Part shown: piece by piece, positions 50,721 to 59,095 of the stretch
Numbering within the stretch: position 1 is the stretch's first letter
Layout of the letters: each line of letters opens with the position of its first letter
NCBI GenBank assembly: GCA_017412715.1
Contig: JAFPWU010000022.1
Span: forward strand, 1 to 64,000
Reading direction: 5' to 3'
Origin: Clostridia bacterium
GTDB lineage: Bacteria; Bacillota; Clostridia; Christensenellales; Aristaeellaceae
Length of the DNA: 64,000 bases
Made by a program: the position numbers and the translations under genes
Notes under the pieces: model-generated
The model's input: the letters and a program-made list of their open reading frames with translations, nothing else
Databases searched by the model: none
What the model was told of the DNA's origin: nothing

Positions 50721-52292
50721 ACGCGGTTCAAGGGTATATTCCCGGAGCCGAAGCCCCTGATAATCAAGGGCGGTTCCCGCCGTGGCCCCGCTGACGCCGG
50801 CATAGAGGCGCAGCCGGTATTCTTCCCCGGCCCCGGCGTCCTCGGGAATCCGGAATCCCCAGCGGAATCCGAACCGGTTTCCATAATCGATATCAAAAAC
50901 CGTCTGATCCGCCAGCTCCTCCCCCCGGTACAGGGCCAGGTCCGCCCCGTCGGGGGCTCCCGACAGAACCTGAACCTGATCCGCGGTCAGGACATAGCTT
51001 TTTCCGGGCTCCAGCCGGGCCGGCAGCTCCAGATACGCGCTGTCCTCCGCGCCACCGGAGACGGTCAGGCTGCCCAGATCGGTTTCTCCGGCGGCATCCG
51101 GGACTTTTCCCGCTCCGAAATCCGTGTAGTAATCCCGGTATTCCCCGTGGAGCATGCCCGGGCAGATCATCAGGATGACCATGTCGGGCGGGTTCAGGGT
51201 GATGTAATCCATTTCCGTCATGGTGTCGTACAGCCGGGGATCCACCACGTCCAGGGAGGCGATTTCCGTGCTCAGGAAGCACTCCACCGGCAGGGCGAAG
51301 CTGTCCCGGAGCAGGGTCAGCCGAAGGGGATTTTCCGCGTCGCGGTTCCGGTGGAGCGTCACCGGATATCCCCCGCCGATATAGCGCAGGAAATGATCCA
51401 GACCGAAATAATCCTGGTATTCCAGGAGCCACTCCCGGATACAGGCCTGGCGGAAATCCCCCTTCAGGGTCCAGACCCCCAGGGAGTACCGGGACATCTC
51501 GGTTTCGAAGGAGGGAAGGAGCAGGTCCAGGTCGTCCAGCCCGGCGTAGAGGGGTCCGACCTCCCGGCCGTGGGAGCCGAGCCACCAGTCGGGCAGCACG
51601 CTTTTTTCCCAGAGGGAGGGATCCGTATAAGTGGTTTTTGTTTCCGGAAACCGGGCCTGAAGAGCTTCCATGATCCGCCGGTAGGCCAGGAAGGCGCCCT
51701 CCGCGTTCCAGTGGTGGTCCGTGCGGTAAAAGTATTTTTCCACCTGCTCCGCCGTCCGGCTCATCTCCTGCCGCAGATCCAGAAAGGGCACCTGCCTTTC
51801 CGCCAGCTCCGAGAGCGCCTGATCCGCGATGGCGTTCAGGGTATCCCGGCCCCCGGGAGGCAGCAGATTTTCCTCCGTGGGAACCTTATAAGGCGCCATC
51901 ACGAAAAGAAAGGGGATGCCCATCTTCTCCAGGTCCCGGCGGAATCTGTCCAGATTGTCGGAGAAGGCCCGGGTATCCGCCATGCGAAGGTTCACGTCGG
52001 CCAGCATGCCGTTATTCAGCAGCTGAACATCATGATACCGGGTCCGGCCCTCCAGCCGGGCGAAGCCGCCGTTCAGGCTGAGCAGCTCATACTTGCCCCG
52101 GAACCGCTCGCCCAGATAGTTTTCCTGGATCGTCCGCCTTGCGTCCTCCGCGCTCCAGTGATCCAGCAGAAGCCCCCGGACCGGTTCGAGGATCAGGGCT
52201 CTGTTCCAGAACGCCAGGACGCAGACCAGCAGGCAGAAGACGGCGCATCCGGCGATCCGGACCGCCTGCTTTCCGGTGAATCTGAAGCTCAT
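50703..52292 (-). CDS. AlgJ/AlgX-like (DHHW) O-acetylation protein
   Basis: Protein of 529 residues with one N-terminal membrane anchor (about 8-30) and a large extracellular part. YRTDHHWNAEGAF is the aspartate-histidine motif of the AlgJ/AlgX SGNH-like acetyltransferases, and LTLLRDSFALPVECFL holds the expected serine, though with RDSF instead of the usual GDSF. A C-terminal beta-sandwich of about 130 residues follows. It is paralogous to the protein at 57494 over its whole length, including the end region (DYGNRFGFRWGFRIP). ATG at 52292 has AAGGAGG only three bases away, a tight spacing; the in-frame ATG at 52346 has no site. No MBOAT gene is next to it, so it may share the one at 59096. 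Confidence 0.75.
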   Translation of the reverse strand: MSFRFTGKQAVRIAGCAVFCLLVCVLAFWNRALILEPVRGLLLDHWSAEDARRTIQENYLGERFRGKYELLSLNGGFARLEGRTRYHDVQLLNNGMLADVNLRMADTRAFSDNLDRFRRDLEKMGIPFLFVMAPYKVPTEENLLPPGGRDTLNAIADQALSELAERQVPFLDLRQEMSRTAEQVEKYFYRTDHHWNAEGAFLAYRRIMEALQARFPETKTTYTDPSLWEKSVLPDWWLGSHGREVGPLYAGLDDLDLLLPSFETEMSRYSLGVWTLKGDFRQACIREWLLEYQDYFGLDHFLRYIGGGYPVTLHRNRDAENPLRLTLLRDSFALPVECFLSTEIASLDVVDPRLYDTMTEMDYITLNPPDMVILMICPGMLHGEYRDYYTDFGAGKVPDAAGETDLGSLTVSGGAEDSAYLELPARLEPGKSYVLTADQVQVLSGAPDGADLALYRGEELADQTVFDIDYGNRFGFRWGFRIPEDAGAGEEYRLRLYAGVSGATAGTALDYQGLRLREYTLEPRQESGE

Positions 52293-52329
52293 GAACCTCC
52301 TTCGCCGCTTTTTTCGGCTGTTTCGATCC

Positions 52330-52416
52330 GGGAAACGCAGTTTCATTCCGTTCCGGCTGAAACCGCCTTCGCTCAGGCGGACCTCAGTTCCCGGAGCATT
52401 GATTCCGCGTTTCCTC
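52330..52416 (-). repeat. Palindromic intergenic repeat, copy 9
   Basis: Starts right after the stop of the DUF2142-like gene on the minus strand. In plus orientation: GGGAAACGCAGTTTCATTCC, GTTCCGGCTGAAACCGCC, TTCGCTCAGGCGGACC, GAGCATTGATTCCGCGTTTC. GAAACGC and GCGTTTC are the outer inverted repeat. Confidence 0.7.
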
Positions 52417-54268
52417 AGAGATAGTATTCAATGCAGGTAACCAGCACGCCGTTAAAGCCGATAAAGGTCATGCCGGCGAAGAGCAGGCCGTTATAGACGG
52501 CGGGGGACATCCGGTTCCGCAGGTGGCGGGAGCCCATGAGCGCCAGCGAGGGATAGATCACGGGTACCAGATACCGGGGCTGCATGCCGCCGAAATGGGT
52601 GCTGCCCACCTGGCTGAACCAGGCGTACATGGCGGTGGCCATCAGAGCCACCGTACCCAGCAGCAGCGCCTGTCCCGCCAGCCGGACCGGCCAGACGGGC
52701 TGCAGCCCTTCCTCCCGCTGGTCCGTAAAGGCGGCGATGGCCAGGATCAGCATGCACATGGCGGTATTGTTTCCGTTCCCCTGATACCCGTAGTTCAGCA
52801 GGGGCCCCTCCATCTGGTTCAGGTCCAGGTATTCCTGGAGATAGCGGCAGAGGGTGCGGGCATATTCCAGGGGATTGTGCAAAATATAGCTGATCTGGGC
52901 AAAGGTATCCGCGTTATTGCCGGAGCGGGTGTCCGCCTGCCCTCCGCTGGCCCCGAGGGGCAGCAGGATATTGGCCATCACCAGGCCCATGGCCAGGAGG
53001 ACCAGCCCGGTGTAAATCCCGCGGTGACGCCGGCTTGCGAATTTGCTCCGGGGAAGGAAGAGGAAGATCAGGTAGATCGGGAAATAAATCTGTTTGGCAA
53101 AGCAGGCGGCGAAGGTTCCCAGCAGGATCACCGCGATATCGCTGTTCCGGATCCTTTTCTCCGGCTCCTGCCATTGGGCCAGCCAGAAGGAAAAGCTGAG
53201 CCAGATGCCGGCAATGACGCCGGCGTCGTAGCTGTAGTTGACCGCCAGGGAAACCGCGCTGGGCAGCATCCAGGCCAGGGCCAGCACCATCTTCCCGCTT
53301 TTCAGCCGGTGAATCGCCCAGCAGCCCAGCAGGGCATAGAGCAGCAGCCCGGTAAACCGGCCCAGGCTCCAGGTGATCCAGTAGGGCAGGCGAAGAAGCC
53401 GGCCCAGAAACAGGCCCAGCCCATGGCCGGCCATCCAGTATTCCTTGGGATTGAGATGGAATCCGGAGGTGACGAAGTAGGCCCCCGCCCGGTACAGCTC
53501 ATCCTGCCGCTGATGCATGGAATCCCATTCCCGCAGCCGGTAGCTCTTTTCATAGTCCGGCTGCATCAGCTCCCATTCGGCCCGGGTCAGGCGCATATGC
53601 CCCAGCATGGAATAATTGATGGCGTGCTGGCTGTGATATCCGTCATCCATGCTGACCCCGGTGGAATCGGGGAGCACGAAGGACAGGAGGCCGCCGTAGA
53701 GCAGGATCATCACCAGAAACAGGTTCTCCGGCTTTTTCCCCAGCGTGCCGGGGAACATGCACAGGGCCGCCGCGGAGAGCCCGGCCAGGGCGCACATCCA
53801 GTCCACCATCCAGTTCCGCCGGTTATACAGGTCCTGCACCCAGGCGCGGCAGAGAAAGAACACCGCGGTCCCGACCAGCGTCCCGACCAGCAGCAGGCGC
53901 AGGTTTCGACGGACATCCTTTCGCAGAGCTTCCTTCAGGCCCCGGGCTTCCCGTCCGAGAAAGGCGAGAAAGCGCTTCCCGAGCCCCAGGGGGAAAACTG
54001 CAATCAGAATTCCCAGCTGCAGGAAAAAGGTTACGGCCAGCCGGAGGGGATCCCACTCCTCTTTCAATACCTGCCGGCCCGCGCCGTCGGTGAAAACGGT
54101 TCCCCGCTCGATCAGGGTCGGATCCGAGGACAGATCCATTTCCCGGTCCGGATAGATGGGCGGCAGCGTATGCTGCATCAGCAGCTCCAGCCCGACCGCC
54201 AGGATCAGCGCGGCCAGCACCAGCAGGCCGGCCCGGGTCAGATTTTTTTTATTCAGAAACCGTGTCAT
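52415..54268 (-). CDS. DUF2142-like polytopic membrane protein
   Basis: Membrane protein of 617 residues with about thirteen hydrophobic segments. It resembles DUF2142, a family of predicted GT-C type proteins common in polysaccharide loci. Supporting segments are SMDDGYHSQHAINYSMLGHM (an outside loop with paired acidic residues), SAVSLAVNYSYDAGVIAG, FAKQIYFPIYLIFLFLP and GMQPRYLVPVIYPSLAL. ATG at 54268 lies six bases from GGGAG; codons to 54385 overlap the neighbouring gene and repeat copy 10. The family probably transfers a sugar from a lipid carrier. Which sugar is not known. Confidence 0.7.
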   Translation of the reverse strand: MTRFLNKKNLTRAGLLVLAALILAVGLELLMQHTLPPIYPDREMDLSSDPTLIERGTVFTDGAGRQVLKEEWDPLRLAVTFFLQLGILIAVFPLGLGKRFLAFLGREARGLKEALRKDVRRNLRLLLVGTLVGTAVFFLCRAWVQDLYNRRNWMVDWMCALAGLSAAALCMFPGTLGKKPENLFLVMILLYGGLLSFVLPDSTGVSMDDGYHSQHAINYSMLGHMRLTRAEWELMQPDYEKSYRLREWDSMHQRQDELYRAGAYFVTSGFHLNPKEYWMAGHGLGLFLGRLLRLPYWITWSLGRFTGLLLYALLGCWAIHRLKSGKMVLALAWMLPSAVSLAVNYSYDAGVIAGIWLSFSFWLAQWQEPEKRIRNSDIAVILLGTFAACFAKQIYFPIYLIFLFLPRSKFASRRHRGIYTGLVLLAMGLVMANILLPLGASGGQADTRSGNNADTFAQISYILHNPLEYARTLCRYLQEYLDLNQMEGPLLNYGYQGNGNNTAMCMLILAIAAFTDQREEGLQPVWPVRLAGQALLLGTVALMATAMYAWFSQVGSTHFGGMQPRYLVPVIYPSLALMGSRHLRNRMSPAVYNGLLFAGMTFIGFNGVLVTCIEYYL

Positions 54269-54315
54269 TTTTTTCTCCCTTCCCGGCGGGCCCGCCGCCC
54301 CGGAAGATTCTTTCA

Positions 54316-54375
54316 GGGAAACGCCGATGGATTCCCTTCGGGCGGAAACCGCCATCACACAGAGGGATTTCAGCC
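54316..54375 (-). repeat. Palindromic intergenic repeat, copy 10
   Basis: Directly after the stop of the DUF6020-like gene. In plus orientation: GGGAAACGCCGATGGATTCC, CTTCGGGCGGAAACCGCC, ending GGGATTTCAGCC. It keeps the GGAAACGC start and the CGGAAACCGCC core. Confidence 0.6.
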
Positions 54376-56226
54376 TCAGGGGCATTTATGCGGCGCTTCC
54401 GCAGGGTCCGCCCCGGAGCCTTTCCCCGGGAGGTCTCCGGCCAGTCCCGCGGACAGCAGGATCAGAAGCGGCGCGCAGACCATCAGCGGGTAAACGTAGC
54501 GGGGAAGAACGCCGGGACCGAGGGCGATGGTGCCCGTGAGGAAAAGCAGGAAGAGCGGAAGCAGCAGCGCTTTCCGGCCCCTTCCCCGGAGCAGGATGCA
54601 GAGGCTCAGCAGGAGAAGGTCCACGTACAGGGCCGGAGCGAAGAGAAAGCGGAGCACGGGAACCCGGAGAAAGGCGTTCTCCGTAAAGAGCTTTTCCAGC
54701 AGGCGCTCCAGCGAAGGGAACAGGCTGTCGGGCCGGATCTGATATCCCGGCTTGATGTCCGTCGGCAGATAGCCCTGCCGGTTTCGGACGCCGTAAATCA
54801 GCGTATGGGATGTATCCTGAAGATCCCACAGCCCCTTGGACGTATACAGGAAAGCATCCGTGCAGACGGCGGGATACCGCAGGAACAGCCGGAGGCTCCC
54901 CCGGGCATATCCGATCAGATCCGCCCGGCTTTCCAGACGGAGGCATTTCTTCGTCCCGTCCGCCAGGGCGGGGGCGTATTCAAATTCTCCCAGGCTGTAG
55001 TAGGTATCCAGGAATTCCTCCGTTTCGGGATCCGGCGCTTCCGTCTTCTCCTGAACCCGTGCGGCCATCTGGCTGGGAATGCTGAACATCTCGGCTGCGA
55101 GGGCGGGCGTGGCGCGCAGAAGCGTCCCCAGCCCCCGGTCGGCGGCCATCCCAAGTACCGTGCCCGCCAGCAGCACCGCCAGGATCCGCCGCCATTGCCT
55201 TTCCCTGAGCCGGAAAAGGCATACCGCCATCAGGAGGAAGAAGCAGTATTTGGCGTTGTTCCGGAGGAGGACCACCAGCGCCAGCGCCGGAATCTCCGCC
55301 GCGATCAGCAGCCTTTTCCGCCCGGGCGGGCTGTCGGAGGCCAGGAGGAAGATCAGCCCCGCCAGCAGCACCGCGGCGGCGAACAGGGTATCCTTCGTAG
55401 TGCTGATCACCAGAATCGGATGAACCGGGAATAACGCGAAAAACAGAAGGCTCAGGAAAAAGAACAGGGTGCTCCGCGTCCTCTGCCGGATGAAGGTACA
55501 GGCCAGGGCGAATACGGCGGAGCAGACCGCCGCCTGGACGGCGCTGGAAAGCAGGGGCGCAAGATTGGGATTCCCCTTTTCCAGAGCGAAACGGTAAAGG
55601 TTTCCCAGCAGCAGCGTATGCAGCAGGGGATGATGCTTGCTGTAGACCCCGGTAAGGACCTGATCCACCTGCCAGGGATCGTAATTCCACAGCCCGGGGG
55701 CGTAGGCCATCCATACGGGCAGCCAGCAGAGAAGCATGAGGGCCAGGGAAAAGAAAAAACAGGCCGCGGGACGACCGGACAGGAACGGAACCTTCCGGGG
55801 CAGACGGCCCTCCGGGGATGCGTCCGCTTTTTCCCGCAGCGCCCATCGGGTCAGGATCCGGCAGAAAAGGCGCAGCAGCCGGCTGGCCGGCACCGTCAGA
55901 ATCCCGGCGCAGAAAAGCCATTCCAGCACGTCCGAAAAGGTCATGACGGCCAGGGAGATGTTCCGGTCGAAGAGGACGCCCAGGGCCGCGCCGGCGGCTA
56001 TGAAAAACGCAAGGGCCAGCTCCGTCGGCCGGGGCAGGATCCGTTCCGGGGGGAAGGCGGTGAAACGGAAAAAGAAAAAGAGCAGAATTCCGCGGAAGGC
56101 CCAGATGAGGGGGGCTTCCCGGGGCTGCCCGTCCAGAAGGAGCCAGGCGGAGAGAAGGGTCAGCGCCGCCCACAACAAAGCGGAAAGGGTTTTGCCGCTT
56201 TTCACGCGCCGCGCCCATTCGCCCAT
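54376..56226 (-). CDS. DUF6020-like polytopic membrane protein
   Basis: Membrane protein of 616 residues with about twelve to fourteen hydrophobic segments. It resembles DUF6020 proteins, found in clostridial polysaccharide regions. The outside loop AYAPGLWNYDPWQVDQVLTG followed by SKHHPLLHTLLLGNL is the best mark (aspartate, glutamine and paired histidines). GVLPRYVYPLMVCAPLL near the C-terminus has the R-Y-x-x-P of many GT-C proteins. ATG at 56226 has AGGAGG eight bases upstream and its promoter lies at 56259-56287. It heads a minus-strand run of four genes (54376, 52415, 50703, 49157) whose members are separated mostly by palindromic repeats. Confidence 0.65.
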   Translation of the reverse strand: MGEWARRVKSGKTLSALLWAALTLLSAWLLLDGQPREAPLIWAFRGILLFFFFRFTAFPPERILPRPTELALAFFIAAGAALGVLFDRNISLAVMTFSDVLEWLFCAGILTVPASRLLRLFCRILTRWALREKADASPEGRLPRKVPFLSGRPAACFFFSLALMLLCWLPVWMAYAPGLWNYDPWQVDQVLTGVYSKHHPLLHTLLLGNLYRFALEKGNPNLAPLLSSAVQAAVCSAVFALACTFIRQRTRSTLFFFLSLLFFALFPVHPILVISTTKDTLFAAAVLLAGLIFLLASDSPPGRKRLLIAAEIPALALVVLLRNNAKYCFFLLMAVCLFRLRERQWRRILAVLLAGTVLGMAADRGLGTLLRATPALAAEMFSIPSQMAARVQEKTEAPDPETEEFLDTYYSLGEFEYAPALADGTKKCLRLESRADLIGYARGSLRLFLRYPAVCTDAFLYTSKGLWDLQDTSHTLIYGVRNRQGYLPTDIKPGYQIRPDSLFPSLERLLEKLFTENAFLRVPVLRFLFAPALYVDLLLLSLCILLRGRGRKALLLPLFLLFLTGTIALGPGVLPRYVYPLMVCAPLLILLSAGLAGDLPGKGSGADPAEAPHKCP

Positions 56227-56258
56227 CCTGCCCGCCTCCTTATGTTTCATTCCCGGAA

Positions 56259-56287
56259 AGTATACCACAGGCGCCCATCAGATGCAA
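56259..56287 (-). promoter_or_regulatory. Promoter of the minus-strand polysaccharide run
   Basis: Minus-strand TTGCAT (56287-56282), a 17-base spacer and TATACT (56264-56259), about 30 bases before the start codon at 56226. Confidence 0.6.
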
Positions 56288-56389
56288 TCAAACCGGCCGC
56301 GGCGGAATCCCGAAAAGGATGGACAGGACGGGAGAAAAATGGTAGTATCAGCCCATGGGGCGGCAATGCCTCAGGCAAGGAGATTCCTC

Positions 56390-57349
56390 ATGAAAGAAAA
56401 CCGCTTCCTCTACTTCCTGAAAGGCATCGGCTGCATCGCGGTGGTCTTTATTCATGTGCCGTTTCCGGGAACCCCGGGGAGCGTCATCAAGCAGCTCTGC
56501 GCCTTCGCGGTTCCGGTTTTTCTGATGAGCTCGGGATATTTCGCGGTGGGGATCCGGGAAGATCAGGCCCTGAGGCGGCTGAAGAAGACGGCGCAAATGC
56601 TGCTGTATGGGCTGGCGGCCTCCCTCCTGGTCACCCTGGTCCGGGAAATCCGGCGGGGATCGGCGGAGGCCTGGCTGGCGGCGCATCTTTCCTGGAGGAC
56701 GCTGGGGAAGGCGCTGATCTTCTGCACGGTGGACTTCGCGGTGCCCCTCTGGTACCTGATCGCCATGTGCGAGGTGTGGGCCCTGTGGCTGCTGGTCATC
56801 CGGAAGGGGAAACAGCGGGCGGCCCTTTCGCTGATCCCGGTGCTGAACGCCGCGCGCATTTTTCTGTCGGTGTACTGCAAAACCAGGAGGGTGGACTGGT
56901 TCTGGGAGATTAATTTCCTGACCACGGCGCTGCCCTGGTTCCTGATCGGATACTGGATCCGGGAGAATGAGGACCGGGTCCGGGGCTGGGGGGACGGATC
57001 CCTCTGGGCCGCGATGGCCGGGGGAGCGCTCCTCTCCCTGATCCCGGTTCTGTTCCATACCCGCATCCGGTTTTCTGTACTGGGAGACGTGCCCTATGCC
57101 GTCAGCCTGTTTATCCTGGCCGTGAAGCATCCGGACCGGCGGATCAGCGGGTGGGCGGAAGGCATCGGGAAGCATCTGTCCGCGGGGGTCTATCTGCTGC
57201 ACGGCCCGGCGGACGCGGTGGTCCTGTGGATGGCCTCCAGGGCCGTCGGGACGGAGGGAATCTACGCCCGGATTCATCCCCTGCTGGTGGCGCTTTGCGC
57301 GCTTGCGGCCGCCGGGATGATCCGGATCATCTTCCCCCGAAAACGCTGA
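56390..57349 (+). CDS. Acyltransferase family 3 membrane protein
   Basis: Membrane protein of 319 residues with about nine or ten helices. The helix-1 histidine is His22 in CIAVVFIHVPFPG, and FAVPVFLMSSGYFAV is the usual F-F-x-x-S-G segment. A basic RRLKK stretch follows, as in other acyltransferase-3 proteins, and HLSAGVYLLHGPADAV is the typical last-helix histidine motif. ATG at 56390 lies seven bases from AAGGAG; a longer frame to 55736 is the shadow of the divergent gene. It probably adds an acyl group to a surface glycan. It is distinct from the copy at 44483, so two different acyl modifications are possible. Confidence 0.8.
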   Translation: MKENRFLYFLKGIGCIAVVFIHVPFPGTPGSVIKQLCAFAVPVFLMSSGYFAVGIREDQALRRLKKTAQMLLYGLAASLLVTLVREIRRGSAEAWLAAHLSWRTLGKALIFCTVDFAVPLWYLIAMCEVWALWLLVIRKGKQRAALSLIPVLNAARIFLSVYCKTRRVDWFWEINFLTTALPWFLIGYWIRENEDRVRGWGDGSLWAAMAGGALLSLIPVLFHTRIRFSVLGDVPYAVSLFILAVKHPDRRISGWAEGIGKHLSAGVYLLHGPADAVVLWMASRAVGTEGIYARIHPLLVALCALAAAGMIRIIFPRKR

Positions 57350-57368
57350 TTTGTTCCGGCCCCGCGCG

Positions 57369-57398
57369 TTGACAAGGGGGAACGGGGTTCGGTATAAT
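57369..57398 (+). promoter_or_regulatory. Strong promoter of the AlgJ/AlgI-like pair
   Basis: Consensus TTGACA (57369-57374), an 18-base spacer and TATAAT (57393-57398). It follows a half copy of the repeat (AAACGCTGATTTGTTCCGG, 57344-57362) after the previous stop. Confidence 0.8.
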
Positions 57399-57493
57399 GC
57401 AGGGGGCTCCCGGAGACCGTTTTTCATGAACAGGAGCGGTGCGCTGTCCGGGACTTATTTTTATCGGAAAAAGGCCGACGCGGGAGGCATAGC

Positions 57494-59053
57494 ATGCGTT
57501 TCAGATTCACCGGGAAGCAGGCGGTTCGGGCAGGAGGCTGCGTCCTTTTCTGTCTGATTGTCTGCGCGGTGACGTTCCTGAACAGGACCCTGATTCTGGA
57601 ACCGGCGGCGGATTTCCTGCGGGGAAGCAGCTTTGAGGAAGCGAAAAATACCCTGGAGAAAAACCTTCTGGGGGAACGGCTCCGGGGCCGGGATGAGCTG
57701 CTGAGCCTGAACGGAGGATACGCCGGGCTCCAGGGACGCACGCTGTACAACAATGTGCAGCGGATGACCAACGGGATGCTGGCCTCGCCCACAGAGACCC
57801 TGGAGGATACGGAAAGCTTTGTAAACAGCCTGGACCGGTTTTACCGGTTCCTGGAGGGGAGGGGGATTCCCTTCCTGTTCGTGCTGGCGCCCTATAAGCA
57901 GCCTACGGAGGAAAGCCTTCTTCCCCCGGGGGTGACGGACCGGACCAATGAAATCGCGGACCGGACCCTGGAAATGCTCTCGGAGCGAAACGTTCCCTTT
58001 CTGGACCTGCGGGAGAGCATGAGCCGCACGGCGGAGCAGGTGGAAAAATTTTTTTACCGGACGGACCATCACTGGAACGCGGAGGGGTCCTTTTTGGCGT
58101 TTCAGCAGATCATGGAGGCCGTCCGGGCCTGGTTCCCGGATACGAAAACCACCTGGGCGGACGCTTCCCGGTGGGAGAAATATGTCCTCCCCCGCTGGTG
58201 GCTCGGCAGCCAGGGGAAAAGGGTCGGGCCCCTGTACGCAGGGGTGGAGGATCTGGACTGGTATCTTCCCGCCTTTGAAACGGAGATGACCCGGTATTCC
58301 CCGGGCATCTGGGCCTTTAAGGGCACCTTCCGGGAGACCAATATCCGGGACTGGTACCTGGAATACTCCGACTATATGAAGCTGAACCACTATTTCCGCT
58401 ATCTGGGGGGAGGGTACGCCCTGACCTATCACCGGAACACCGGCGCGGAAAACCGGAGGAAGCTGCTGATGATCGGAGACAGCTTCAAGCATCCCGTGGA
58501 GGCTTTTCTGAGCACGGAGTTTACCGCAGTGGACGTGCTGGACCCCCGCCAGTACGGCATGATGTCGGAGGCGGACTATGTGAGGCTGAACCCTCCGGAC
58601 ATGGTCCTGGTGATGAACTTCCCCGGAACCCTGTGGGATCAGGGCTTCTCCAATCTTGGCGCGGGCGGAGGGGATCCGGTGATCGTCGGGGAATCCTTCC
58701 GGGAGGAGCTGAAGGTTCCCGCCGGGGATTCCGGCTATCAGACCCTTCCGATCCGGCTGGAGGCTGGGAAAAGCTATATCCTGACCCTGGAGGGGATCCA
58801 GGCGGAGGGCGGGACGCCGGTGGGAGCGAACGTGATGCTCTGCGACGGGGATAACGTGGCGGATCAGACCATCTTTGATCTGGACTACGGCCGCGAGTTC
58901 GGATTCAGCTGGGGGTTCCGGGTTCCCGGGGACGGGGGGGAAGGCGCGGCCTATGAGCTCCGCTTTTACCCCGGGATCGCCGGGGATGAGGCGGGCACGG
59001 ATCTGATCTATCAGGGAATCCGGATTCAGGAGGTCCTGCTTCCGAAAGAATAG
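57494..59053 (+). CDS. AlgJ/AlgX-like (DHHW) O-acetylation protein
   Basis: Protein of 519 residues: N-terminal anchor (about 10-30), an extracellular SGNH-like domain with YRTDHHWNAEG (Asp191, His192, His193) and LLMIGDSFKHPV (serine nucleophile in GDSF), then a C-terminal beta-sandwich from about residue 395. In alginate-like systems such proteins take an acetyl group passed across the membrane by an MBOAT partner and place it on the polymer. That partner is the next gene, 42 bases downstream. ATG at 57494 has GGGAGG six bases upstream. It keeps the usual GDSF, while the paralogue at 50703 has RDSF. Confidence 0.8.
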   Translation: MRFRFTGKQAVRAGGCVLFCLIVCAVTFLNRTLILEPAADFLRGSSFEEAKNTLEKNLLGERLRGRDELLSLNGGYAGLQGRTLYNNVQRMTNGMLASPTETLEDTESFVNSLDRFYRFLEGRGIPFLFVLAPYKQPTEESLLPPGVTDRTNEIADRTLEMLSERNVPFLDLRESMSRTAEQVEKFFYRTDHHWNAEGSFLAFQQIMEAVRAWFPDTKTTWADASRWEKYVLPRWWLGSQGKRVGPLYAGVEDLDWYLPAFETEMTRYSPGIWAFKGTFRETNIRDWYLEYSDYMKLNHYFRYLGGGYALTYHRNTGAENRRKLLMIGDSFKHPVEAFLSTEFTAVDVLDPRQYGMMSEADYVRLNPPDMVLVMNFPGTLWDQGFSNLGAGGGDPVIVGESFREELKVPAGDSGYQTLPIRLEAGKSYILTLEGIQAEGGTPVGANVMLCDGDNVADQTIFDLDYGREFGFSWGFRVPGDGGEGAAYELRFYPGIAGDEAGTDLIYQGIRIQEVLLPKE

Positions 59054-59095
59054 CGCCGGGGCCTGGGGCCGCGGAGAGAGAGGCGACAGGAAAAG

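Noticed and set aside
3709..54375. The regularly recurring palindromes as a CRISPR array
   Set aside because: Copies are kilobases apart, differ in length and sequence, and no cas gene is present.
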